A DNA stretch of 23,022 bases from NCBI GenBank assembly GCA_027488715.1, contig JAIYBD010000069.1, forward strand, positions 1 through 23,022, written 5' to 3'. The notes beneath the pieces are model-generated. The model ran no database searches. It was not told the origin of the DNA and saw nothing but the letters and a program-made list of their open reading frames with translations. Numbering within the stretch: the stretch's first letter is position 1; every line of letters starts with the position of its first letter. Shown piece by piece: positions 7,493-15,248 of this stretch. The translations under genes were made by a program, and so were the position numbers. Source of the stretch: Bacteroidota bacterium. Its GTDB lineage: Bacteria; Bacteroidota; Bacteroidia; UBA7662; CANHCV01.

Positions 7493-8833
7493 ATGGCCAT
7501 CAAACCTACTTTGTCCAAAGGTACCCGCGATTATGCACCGCTAGAGGTGGTAAAAAGGAAGTACTTATTTCAGCTGATCGAAGAAGTTTTTCAGAAATAC
7601 GGATTTCAACCGTTGGAAACTCCAGCCGTGGAGAATTTAACTACATTAACGGGGAAATACGGAAATGAAGGAGATAAATTACTTTTTCATATTCGCAGTA
7701 ATCGATCCTTGAAAGAATCGAATCCGCAAATTGCCGAGGCACTAAAAGATATTCCTACCGGATTTATTCCTGAATCGTCCGATCGTGGACTTCGGTATGA
7801 TCTTACCGTTCCTATGGCTCGTTTTGTGGCGATGAATTGGGAAAAATTGCCCATGCCATTCAAGCGCTATCAAATTCAGCCCGTTTGGAGAGGCGATCGC
7901 CCGCAACGTGGTCGTTATCAGGAGTTTTATCAATGCGATGTCGATATTGTTGGGTCCAATTCTCTTTTCAATGAAGTGGAGTTGATTCAGATTTATGAAG
8001 AAGTATTTACACGATTGGGCTTCCAAGATTTTACCATTCGATTCAATCATCGAAAGGTTTTAAACGAATTAGCAAAAGCATGGGGATTTGAATCGGTGTT
8101 TTCTTCGGTTTTGATTTCCATGGACAAAATCGATAAAATTGGGATTTCCGGATTTGCATCTGAATTGCAGGAAATGGAAGATTTGTCTTCAACAACAGCA
8201 TTGGATTTGGTGAATCTCTTATCTGCCGACGTTTCTGAACAATGGAATATATTGAATCAGGTGATGGGAGATTGTGAAGGATGGAAAGAGGTGAATTATT
8301 TGATACAGAAAGTAGGAAATTCCCACGCTCAATTTGATATTTCCTTGGCGAGGGGATTGGATTATTATACGGGAACTGTTTTCGAAGTGGTAACCCATGA
8401 AGTTCAAATGGGAAGTTTGGGTGGCGGCGGTCGATACGATAACCTCACCGAAGTTTTTGGTTTGAAAAATATGTCGGGAGTTGGGGTTTCATTCGGCGCC
8501 GAACGAATATTAGATTGCATGGAAGAATTGAATTTATTCCCCACGCAGCTTACTCCTTCCAAAACAAAACTACTTTTCGCCGCCTTCGATGAAGAAACCT
8601 TTGAACAGTGTAGTTCTTTATTATTCGAAATGAGGAAATTGCAAGTTCCTTCAGAATTGTACCCCGAATTTGGGAAGCTAAAAAAAGCGATGAAATACGC
8701 CGATTCGAAGCAAATTCCTTGGGTGGCTATTCTGGGTGAATCGGAATTGAAAGAACAAAAAATTAGTGTAAAAAACATGATTTCTGGTGAACAGAATATC
8801 ATTTCGTGGAACGAATTATTCCAATTATCATGA
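7493..8833 (+). CDS. hisS: Histidyl-tRNA synthetase
   Basis: Class II aminoacyl-tRNA synthetase that charges tRNA-His, cytoplasmic. From the ATG at 7493 (446 residues, MAIKPTLSKGTRDYAP), motif 2 is visible around 125-148 (YQIQPVWRGDRPQRGRYQEF, Arg at 133). The histidine-binding signature LARGLDYYTGTVFEV lies near 285-299, and motif 3 as GVGVSFGAERI near 329-339. The C-terminal anticodon-binding domain is present (LLFAAFDEETF to the end). The upstream TTG at 7442 would add 17 residues encoded by the terminator and is rejected. The stop overlaps the hutH ATG by four bases, so the two genes appear translationally coupled. No T-box or leader peptide is visible in the short leader. Confidence 0.96.
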   Translation: MAIKPTLSKGTRDYAPLEVVKRKYLFQLIEEVFQKYGFQPLETPAVENLTTLTGKYGNEGDKLLFHIRSNRSLKESNPQIAEALKDIPTGFIPESSDRGLRYDLTVPMARFVAMNWEKLPMPFKRYQIQPVWRGDRPQRGRYQEFYQCDVDIVGSNSLFNEVELIQIYEEVFTRLGFQDFTIRFNHRKVLNELAKAWGFESVFSSVLISMDKIDKIGISGFASELQEMEDLSSTTALDLVNLLSADVSEQWNILNQVMGDCEGWKEVNYLIQKVGNSHAQFDISLARGLDYYTGTVFEVVTHEVQMGSLGGGGRYDNLTEVFGLKNMSGVGVSFGAERILDCMEELNLFPTQLTPSKTKLLFAAFDEETFEQCSSLLFEMRKLQVPSELYPEFGKLKKAMKYADSKQIPWVAILGESELKEQKISVKNMISGEQNIISWNELFQLS

Positions 8834-10335
8834 ACCAAATTTCCATCGATCAACAAATTCATTGGAATCAATTTGAGAGCATTTCCAAAGGAACCGTTCA
8901 GCTCTCTTTATCCATGGAAGCACAAAAAAGAATTCAACATTGCTTTGAATTTCTTCAACAAAAAATAAATGGTTCGGATCGTGCTTTTTATGGGATAAAC
9001 ACCGGATTTGGATCGCTTTGCCATGTAAAGATTTCCAAAAACGACCTTTCCCAGCTTCAAGAAAATATTGTGATGAGCCACGCTTGCGGCACTGGGAAAG
9101 AGGTCATTTCGCCCATTGTTCGTTTGATGTTGGCTTTGAAAGTGCAAAGCTTAAGTTACGGACATTCAGGCGTTCAGCTAGCTACCGTTCAACGGTTGGT
9201 TGAGATGTATAACGAAGATGTTCTTCCGGTCGTTTTTGAACAAGGGTCTTTGGGGGCCTCCGGCGATCTTGCGCCTTTAGCACATTTGTGCCTACCGCTC
9301 ATCGGCCGAGGCGAGGTTGTTTTTAAAGGCACTCGTATGCCTGCCCAACAGGCGTTGGATCATTTGGGTTGGAATGCTATTTCGTTAAGCGCAAAAGAAG
9401 GTCTTGCCTTATTGAATGGTACTCAATTCATGTCGGCATTCGGAATTTACAACTGGATGGAATCTGAAAGGCTTTATTTTGCTGCTCATGCTATTGGTGC
9501 CTTGAGTTTGGAAGGTTTCAATGGTACGAACGAACCTTTTACCGAACACATCCACCGTGTTCGTCCGCATGCCGGCCAGTCGAATTCGGCAAACCTTATG
9601 CGCAATCTTTTGGCCGGCAGCTCGATGCAAAATAATCCTGGAAAGGCCGTTCAAGATCCGTATTCCTTCCGCTGCATTCCCCAGGTTCACGGCGCAACGT
9701 ATACGGTTTTGCAACAAAGTAAAGCAGTTTACGAAACCGAAGCCGCAAGCGTGACCGATAATCCCTTGATTTTTCCCGATGATGATTTGATTTTATCGGG
9801 TGGAAATTTTCACGGCCAGGTTTTGGCGTTAACGGCCGACCAGCTAGCTTTGGCCGTGCACGAACTGGGAAATATTTCAGAACGTCGAACGTATTTACTC
9901 ATTTCAGGGCAACGGGATTTACCGGCTTTTTTAGTCAAAAATAGCGGCTTGAATAGTGGCTTCATGATTCCTCAATATACGGCTGCGAGTATTGTTTCAA
10001 AAACCAAACAGTGGTGTAATCCATCCAGTTCTGATTCTATTGTGAGTTCGAACGGACAAGAGGATCATGTATCCATGGGTGCTAATGCGGCGGTAAAATG
10101 CTATGAAATCATTCAACAAGTGAAAAAAGTTTTGGCCATCGAATGGTTAAATGCCGCTCAAGCATTCGATCTTCGGAAAGAAATTTCGGGCGGCGAAAGC
10201 AGTCCACAATTAGAGAAATTGCACCATCGATTTAGGGACCAAATTTCATTCATGGATCAAGATCGTGAAATTCATTTGGATATGTTGGTTGCTGAAAAAA
10301 TGATGGATCAGGTGGATTGGGAAAATTTTCATTAA
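8830..10335 (+). CDS. hutH: Histidine ammonia-lyase
   Basis: Deaminates histidine to trans-urocanate, the first step of histidine catabolism, using the self-formed MIO cofactor. From the ATG at 8830 the protein has 501 residues, normal for HutH. The MIO triad Ala-Ser-Gly is at 143-145 in GSLGASGDLAPLAHL. The catalytic Tyr lies in YGINTGFGSL (Y54). Two features point to histidine rather than phenylalanine or tyrosine: the Ser-His pair at 83-84 in MSHACGTG, and Glu in SSNGQEDHVSMG. A GTG at 8806 could add 8 residues, but the ATGA overlap with hisS makes the ATG more likely. No hutU, hutI or hutG neighbour is in the window. Its coupling to hisS is unusual in function. Confidence 0.94.
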   Translation: MNQISIDQQIHWNQFESISKGTVQLSLSMEAQKRIQHCFEFLQQKINGSDRAFYGINTGFGSLCHVKISKNDLSQLQENIVMSHACGTGKEVISPIVRLMLALKVQSLSYGHSGVQLATVQRLVEMYNEDVLPVVFEQGSLGASGDLAPLAHLCLPLIGRGEVVFKGTRMPAQQALDHLGWNAISLSAKEGLALLNGTQFMSAFGIYNWMESERLYFAAHAIGALSLEGFNGTNEPFTEHIHRVRPHAGQSNSANLMRNLLAGSSMQNNPGKAVQDPYSFRCIPQVHGATYTVLQQSKAVYETEAASVTDNPLIFPDDDLILSGGNFHGQVLALTADQLALAVHELGNISERRTYLLISGQRDLPAFLVKNSGLNSGFMIPQYTAASIVSKTKQWCNPSSSDSIVSSNGQEDHVSMGANAAVKCYEIIQQVKKVLAIEWLNAAQAFDLRKEISGGESSPQLEKLHHRFRDQISFMDQDREIHLDMLVAEKMMDQVDWENFH

Positions 10336-10344
10336 CTTTACTTC

Positions 10345-11226
10345 ATGGCTCAGAAAAGCATACGTTATTTCCAATCATTGGCTCAACGCACAAGCATTAC
10401 GGCTTTATTTTCCGTTGCTCTAGTTTTGATGTTGGTTGGCGTTTTGGGCTTTGCTTCTATTCACGCTCGAAGTGCTGTTTTGGTGTTGAAGGAAAACTTT
10501 ATGATGGATATCTTTTTCAAAAATTCAGCTAGTTCTGAAGAAATAAAAGAAGCCATCAACACCATTCGATCCATGCCATCCACGAAAAATATCCATTATG
10601 TTTCTCGGGAAGAAGCTGCAAAACGATTGGATGGGGTAGAGGTCGAGTCGGATTTTATTGAGGTATTGGGGGATAATCCGCTATTGAGAAGTTGCGATTT
10701 ATACGTAAAAGCTCCCTACGCAGATCAAGAGCATTTGGCCGAGATTCGTCGTGTGATCGTTGCAAACCCCATCGTTGATGAAGTGAGTTACAAATTACCA
10801 GCCCTTGAACAATTCAATGAAAATGTTGTGACGTTGGGGCTGGCCTTGTTGGTTTTTGCTGGAATTATTTTGGTTATTTCCATCATTCTCATCAACAACT
10901 CGGTTAAGCTTTCCTTGTTTGCGCAACGCTTCAACATCAAAACCATGCAACTCGTTGGCGCAACTCACGGATTTATCCTACGCCCTTTTCTTAGGAATGC
11001 AATTATTCAAGGTCTGATTGCAGCACTATTAGCTTGTGGTTTGGTCGCCGTTGTCATGGTGATGCTTCCTCAATACAAACCCGAATTTAATGAAATCAAA
11101 GATTGGAATAACACCATTTTTCTATTCGGATTTCTTTTGATTTTTGGGGTTATTATCACAACACTAAGTACTTTTATTTCGGTAAATAAGTACCTTCGTT
11201 TAAAAATGGATCAACTTTACGATTAA
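10345..11226 (+). CDS. ftsX: Cell-division ABC-transporter-like protein FtsX
   Basis: Inner-membrane partner of the ATPase FtsE, thought to link divisome activity to peptidoglycan hydrolases. The 293-residue protein has one N-terminal membrane helix (about 21-41) and an extracellular domain (about 42-165, with RSMPSTKNIHYVSREEAAKRL). Three further helices follow (about 168-190, 222-245 and 256-278). The conserved cytoplasmic stretch AQRFNIKTMQLVGATHGFILRPF near 193-215 is the FtsX signature. ftsE is not in the window, as is common in this phylum. It starts 9 bases after hutH and precedes a DUF3098 gene and uppP, a Bacteroidota arrangement of envelope genes. Confidence 0.92.
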   Translation: MAQKSIRYFQSLAQRTSITALFSVALVLMLVGVLGFASIHARSAVLVLKENFMMDIFFKNSASSEEIKEAINTIRSMPSTKNIHYVSREEAAKRLDGVEVESDFIEVLGDNPLLRSCDLYVKAPYADQEHLAEIRRVIVANPIVDEVSYKLPALEQFNENVVTLGLALLVFAGIILVISIILINNSVKLSLFAQRFNIKTMQLVGATHGFILRPFLRNAIIQGLIAALLACGLVAVVMVMLPQYKPEFNEIKDWNNTIFLFGFLLIFGVIITTLSTFISVNKYLRLKMDQLYD

Positions 11227-11230
11227 AAAT

Positions 11231-11428
11231 ATGAATCATTACTTCGGAAAAATGAACTACATCATCATGGGCATTGGTTGTACAATTTTGGCCATTGGTT
11301 TTTTGATGATGAGTGGAAATGAAGATATCTATGGCACTTCAAAGACTGTGGTAGCCCCAATTCTTCTAATCCTGGGATTTGTAGTTAATGGCTTTGCCAT
11401 CATGTACCGAAAAAAAGACCCTAAATGA
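11231..11428 (+). CDS. DUF3098 family small membrane protein
   Basis: A 65-residue protein with two predicted membrane helices (about 8-28 and 39-59), a short loop with SGNEDIYGTSK, and a basic C-terminus (YRKKDPK). Sequence and place between ftsX and uppP match the DUF3098 family of Bacteroidota. No biochemical role is known. It starts 4 bases after ftsX and its stop overlaps the uppP ATG (ATGA), so it is made together with a division protein and the undecaprenyl-phosphate recycling enzyme. A helper role in one of these is an inference from position only. Confidence 0.85.
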   Translation: MNHYFGKMNYIIMGIGCTILAIGFLMMSGNEDIYGTSKTVVAPILLILGFVVNGFAIMYRKKDPK

Positions 11429-12237
11429 CGATTTTTCAGGCGATTATCATTGCCATTGTTGAAGGTTTAACGGAATTTCTTCCGGTATCTTCTACAGGGC
11501 ACATGATTATCACCCAGCATTTTTTGGGTCTTCCAAGTTCCGATTTTTTGAAGGCCTACATGGTCATCATTCAGTTGGGGGCCATTCTTTCTGTGGTGGT
11601 ACTTTACTTCAAACGATTTTTTCAATCATTCAATTTTTATTGGAAGCTTTTGGCCGCATTTATTCCTGCAGCCATCATTGGATTGACTTTTGGAGATGCG
11701 ATTGATGCGATGTTGGGCGATGTTTCTGTTGTGGCGTGGGCCTTGGTTATTGGAGGTATCGTTTTGTTGTTTTTTGATCGATTGATGCTTCCATGGAAGT
11801 TGGAAAGTAGGGATGAGTTGAATCCTGAGAAAATGGGATTTGGTCATGCCGTTTTGATTGGATTATTTCAGTGCATTGCCATGATTCCGGGTGTTTCGCG
11901 ATCAGCTGCAACCATCATCGGTGGTATGATTGGTCCATTCAATCGAAAGCAAGCCGCTGAGTTTTCCTTTTTTCTTGCGGTACCAACCATGTTGGGTGCA
12001 ACTGCCAAGAAAGGGTACGACTTGTATAAAATATCGCCACAATTGATTACCGACCATGTACAAGAGTTACTCATTGGAAACGTAGTCGCATTTATCGTTG
12101 GACTCATTGCCATCAAAACATTTATTGGGATTTTAAATAAATACGGATTTAGAGCCTTTGGAATTTATCGAATTATTATTGGAGCAGCAATTCTGCTCAT
12201 GTTGCAATGGGGAATACAACTGAACTTCGTGGATTAA
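11425..12237 (+). CDS. uppP: Undecaprenyl-diphosphatase UppP (BacA)
   Basis: Integral-membrane phosphatase that recycles undecaprenyl diphosphate to the monophosphate carrier for peptidoglycan and O-antigen synthesis. It also gives bacitracin tolerance when abundant. The 270-residue protein has the two family signatures: EGLTEFLPVSSTGH (13-26, catalytic glutamates and serines) and PGVSRSAATIIGG (155-167, with the essential Arg). About eight membrane segments are visible. The start overlaps the DUF3098 stop by four bases, and the 3' end overlaps truB by 31 bases, so the genes are packed in one operon. No odd features. Confidence 0.96.
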   Translation: MTIFQAIIIAIVEGLTEFLPVSSTGHMIITQHFLGLPSSDFLKAYMVIIQLGAILSVVVLYFKRFFQSFNFYWKLLAAFIPAAIIGLTFGDAIDAMLGDVSVVAWALVIGGIVLLFFDRLMLPWKLESRDELNPEKMGFGHAVLIGLFQCIAMIPGVSRSAATIIGGMIGPFNRKQAAEFSFFLAVPTMLGATAKKGYDLYKISPQLITDHVQELLIGNVVAFIVGLIAIKTFIGILNKYGFRAFGIYRIIIGAAILLMLQWGIQLNFVD

Positions 12238-12938
12238 ATTTTGATTTTTCGGCCGGAGAAGTGCTTCTGGTGGATAAACCATTGAATTGGACCTCTTTTA
12301 ACGTGGTGGCCAAACTCAAGTATCGAATTAAACCAGCCAAGAAAATTGGCCATGCAGGAACCCTTGATCCTTTGGCAACCGGCCTGCTGATCATTTGTAC
12401 GGGAAAAAAAACCAAAGAGATCGAGACCTACATGGGTCAAACCAAAGAATATACAGGAATCATTCAGTTGGGCGTAATCACCCCTTCGTACGATTACGAA
12501 ACTGAACCATTGGAATATCGTGAATTTGACCATATTCAGGAAGAGGATGTGAGAAATGCTATTGCTGCCAATTTTGTAGGAGAAATTGAGCAAACACCGC
12601 CCGTTTTTTCTGCAATTAAAGTGGATGGAAAAAGAAGCTACGATCTTGCGCGTAAAGGAGAGGCGTTGGAATTGAAAAAGCGAAAAATTACCGTCAATTC
12701 TTTTGAAATTACCCAATTTGATTTTCCAAATTTGCATTTTAAAGTGGTTTGTAGTAAGGGAACCTATATTCGTAGCCTAGCCCACGACTTGGGTCAAGAG
12801 CTTGGGTGCGGCGGCGTTTTGTCGGCTTTAAGGCGTACAAAAATCGGTGATTTTTCTGTTGAAAATGCCTGGAATTTAGAAGAATTGGTTCAACTCTTGG
12901 AGGAGAGAAAATTGAAAATTTCCGATGAAAATCTTTGA
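12207..12938 (+). CDS. truB: tRNA pseudouridine-55 synthase TruB
   Basis: Forms pseudouridine 55 in the T loop of tRNAs. The 243-residue protein carries motif I VLLVDKPLNWTSFNVV (19-34) and the catalytic motif HAGTLDPLATGLL (49-61) with Asp54 as the nucleophile. It also has YTGIIQLGVITPSYDYET, the FVGEIEQTPPVFSAIKVDGKR region and the GTYIRSLAHDLG signature. The protein is short, without a long C-terminal PUA domain, as in many Bacteroidota. The ATG at 12207 lies within uppP (31-base overlap in another frame); no later ATG precedes motif I, so this start is preferred. Its 3' end overlaps ribF by 14 bases. Confidence 0.95.
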   Translation: MGNTTELRGLNFDFSAGEVLLVDKPLNWTSFNVVAKLKYRIKPAKKIGHAGTLDPLATGLLIICTGKKTKEIETYMGQTKEYTGIIQLGVITPSYDYETEPLEYREFDHIQEEDVRNAIAANFVGEIEQTPPVFSAIKVDGKRSYDLARKGEALELKKRKITVNSFEITQFDFPNLHFKVVCSKGTYIRSLAHDLGQELGCGGVLSALRRTKIGDFSVENAWNLEELVQLLEERKLKISDENL

Positions 12939-13872
12939 TTTTAATTGGTTTGAGTTGAAAAGTGAGGAGCCTTTGGCCTTAACCATTGGCACTTTCGATG
13001 GCGTTCACAAAGGCCATCAATCGATTTTAAAAAGCGTGGTCGAAAAAGCCCATCAAAAGGGTTTGAAGTCGGCCATTTTAACGTTTTCTAATCATCCGCG
13101 ATTGCTATTAAATCCCCATGCAGAAGGCATTGAAATTCTCCAAACTGCCAAAGAAAAACTTAGCGTTTTTGAAGAAGTGGGTATCGATATGGTGTTTTAT
13201 CTGGATTTATTACCAGGTATTTTTGATTTTGAAGCACATCGCTTTGTTGAAGAAATCATCATTGAAAAGCTACAGGCCCAATTTGTTTGCATTGGATACG
13301 ATCACCGATTTGGAAAGAATCGGGGAGGTGATATTCATTTGTTAAAGCAGTTTCAATCCAATTTTGAAGTACTGCAAATACCGGTTTTGGAGGAAGAGGC
13401 CATCGCCATCAGTTCCACCCGAATCCGTGAGGCGTTGCGCGATGGTAAAGTTCAAGAAGCCAATGCGTTATTGGGTCGAAAATACCCCCTCACTGGCCAA
13501 GTTATTCATGGGAACAAATGGGGAAGAACCATTGGTTTCCCAACAGCAAATATTCAATTGGATCATCCTCAAAAATTAATCCCTAAAGTCGGTATTTACG
13601 CCGCAGAGGTTTACTTGCCATCTTTCAAGAAATCTTTTTTAGGAATGCTTTACATTGGTTATCGAACGGGATTGGATGGGCAAGAAAAACGGATTGAGGT
13701 TCATCTATTCGATTTTGATGAAGAAATCTACGGTCAAGAAATTCAAGTGCAATTAAATGCATTCATTCGAGAAGATCAGGTGGTAACCTCCCTCTCCGAA
13801 TTGATTCCGTTGCTTGATAAAGACAAACAGAACGTCCTCGAATTTTTCGCTAAGCAAAATTTTGTTGCTTAA
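12925..13872 (+). CDS. ribF: Bifunctional riboflavin kinase / FAD synthetase RibF
   Basis: Makes FMN from riboflavin and then FAD, cytoplasmic. The 315-residue protein has an N-terminal nucleotidyltransferase domain with TIGTFDGVHKGHQ (20-32, HxGH motif) and the ISSTRIR motif (162-168). It also has a C-terminal riboflavin-kinase domain with RTIGFPTANI (201-210), GIYAAEV and the EVHLFDFDEEIYG stretch holding the catalytic acid region. The start overlaps truB by 14 bases; truB-ribF pairing is widespread in bacteria. The TAA stop also forms the beginning of a TAAATTTG sequence just before the next gene. Confidence 0.95.
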   Translation: MKIFDFNWFELKSEEPLALTIGTFDGVHKGHQSILKSVVEKAHQKGLKSAILTFSNHPRLLLNPHAEGIEILQTAKEKLSVFEEVGIDMVFYLDLLPGIFDFEAHRFVEEIIIEKLQAQFVCIGYDHRFGKNRGGDIHLLKQFQSNFEVLQIPVLEEEAIAISSTRIREALRDGKVQEANALLGRKYPLTGQVIHGNKWGRTIGFPTANIQLDHPQKLIPKVGIYAAEVYLPSFKKSFLGMLYIGYRTGLDGQEKRIEVHLFDFDEEIYGQEIQVQLNAFIREDQVVTSLSELIPLLDKDKQNVLEFFAKQNFVA

Positions 13873-13880
13873 ATTTGGGG

Positions 13881-15140
13881 ATGAACCAAATTTTCAAAGG
13901 AAAAGGAATGCTCATCTTGGTAGCTTCCTTGGGGTACTTCGTTGATATTTACGACCTTCAACTGTTCAATATCATTTCAACCGCTAGTCTAAAAGGAATT
14001 GGCATTACGGATGAAGCCCTTTTGAAAAAGTACGACGTTTCGTTGTTCAATTGGCAAATGGTTGGGATGTTGATTGGTGGATTGCTATGGGGGATTTGGG
14101 GTGATAAAAAGGGACGTAAATCGGTGCTTTTTGGCAGTATTTTACTTTATTCGTTGGCCAACATTGCCAATGCCTTTGTAACCAATATTACCCAATACGA
14201 GTGGATTCGTTTGCTGGCTGGCATTGGATTGGCCGGAGAATTAGGTGCGGGAATTACCATGGTTTCTGAATCATTTGATAAAGAAAAACGTGGAATTGGA
14301 ACCATGGTTATTGCAACGATGGGTGCTCTTGGGGCAGTTGTAGCCGCTCTCGTTAGTCGAAATCATTTTGACATCTTTGGATTGCATCCCTGGCAGGAAG
14401 CCTATTTAATAGGTGGAATTCTTGGATTATCGTTGCTTTTCCTTCGTGTTGGAACATTCGATTCCGAGATGTTTCATCAAGTAAAAGAGAAGGATGATGT
14501 TAAGAAAGGCAGCTTTTTTCTCATTTTTAAAACCAAGGAGCGAACGCTTAGGTACCTTGCATGTGTGCTTATTGGGCTTCCAGTGTGGTTTGTTGTGGGT
14601 ATTTTGATCAAATTCTCAAGTCTCGATTTTCATTCCTTGTTACGTCCTGGCGAGGTCGCCCATCCAAATGAAATTCGAGGTATTGCGGTTATTTTTTGCT
14701 ACATTGGTCTAAGTGTAGGTGATTTAGTGAGTGGGCTTATGAGCCAATGGATGCGCTCACGGAGGAAGGTTATCTTCATCTATTTAATTTCATGCGCTGT
14801 TTTGAGTTTCATTTTCCTTGAATTGCAGGGAATTTCTTTAGTCGCGTTTCAATGGCTATCGTTTTCATTGGGGTTTGTAACAGGCTATTGGGCGTTATTT
14901 GTTTCCCTAGCATCCGAACAGTTTGGAACGAATATCCGCGCTACGGTAACGACAACTGCCCCCAATTTTGTGCGCGGGGGTGTTCTGCCTATCACCATGT
15001 CGTTTGTTGCCCTTTCTCACGTGTGGACTTCCTATCATGCTGCATACATGGTAGGTGCGGTTTGTTTTGTTTTGGCCATAGCAGGAACTTGGTATTTAAA
15101 GGAAACCTTCGGTAAAGACTTGAACTTTGTAGAAGAGTAA
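13881..15140 (+). CDS. MFS transporter, substrate unknown
   Basis: A 419-residue major-facilitator permease in the inner membrane, probably with 12 helices. Motif A between helices 2 and 3 is clear (GGLLWGIWGDKKGRKSVLFG, about 56-75). The helix-4/5 stretch LAGIGLAGELGAGITMVSE resembles the metabolite:H+ symporter and aromatic-acid symporter branches, so a proton-driven organic-acid or metabolite carrier is a guess. The frame starts at a TTG (13875), but the ATG at 13881, eight bases after the ribF stop, is preferred. The short 13872-13881 gap reads AATTTGGGG style and resembles that before the mscS-like gene. Substrate cannot be told from the sequence. Confidence 0.82.
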   Translation: MNQIFKGKGMLILVASLGYFVDIYDLQLFNIISTASLKGIGITDEALLKKYDVSLFNWQMVGMLIGGLLWGIWGDKKGRKSVLFGSILLYSLANIANAFVTNITQYEWIRLLAGIGLAGELGAGITMVSESFDKEKRGIGTMVIATMGALGAVVAALVSRNHFDIFGLHPWQEAYLIGGILGLSLLFLRVGTFDSEMFHQVKEKDDVKKGSFFLIFKTKERTLRYLACVLIGLPVWFVVGILIKFSSLDFHSLLRPGEVAHPNEIRGIAVIFCYIGLSVGDLVSGLMSQWMRSRRKVIFIYLISCAVLSFIFLELQGISLVAFQWLSFSLGFVTGYWALFVSLASEQFGTNIRATVTTTAPNFVRGGVLPITMSFVALSHVWTSYHAAYMVGAVCFVLAIAGTWYLKETFGKDLNFVEE

Positions 15141-15147
15141 ATTTAAT

Positions 15148-15183
15148 TGAGTTGGTTTGGTTAATTTTTTGTAATCCAACTCA
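15148..15183. repeat. Inverted repeat, possible weak terminator after the MFS gene
   Basis: TGAGTTGG (15148-15155) and CCAACTCA (15176-15183) form a perfect 8-bp inverted repeat around a 20-base AT-rich loop, 7 bases after the MFS stop. The loop, not the 3' flank, carries the T run, and the bases after the stem (CTCGGATTTATTTTTAC) are only moderately T-rich. It is therefore a poor classic terminator, though it could still end the ftsX-MFS transcript. Confidence 0.45.
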
Positions 15184-15200
15184 CTCGGATTTATTTTTAC

Positions 15201-15230
15201 TTGTAATTCTAATTTAGTCGTGTATTTTTG
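15201..15230 (+). promoter_or_regulatory. Bacteroidota-type promoter for the decarboxylase gene
   Basis: TTG (15201-15203), a 19-base spacer, then TATTTTTG (15223-15230) match the TTTG-N19-TAnnTTTG pattern of Bacteroidota primary sigma factor well. It is the best promoter in the window. It leaves a leader of about 10-13 bases before the ATG at 15249, consistent with short leaders lacking Shine-Dalgarno sites. Confidence 0.72.
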
Positions 15231-15248
15231 CAATCCTAATTTGAAATC

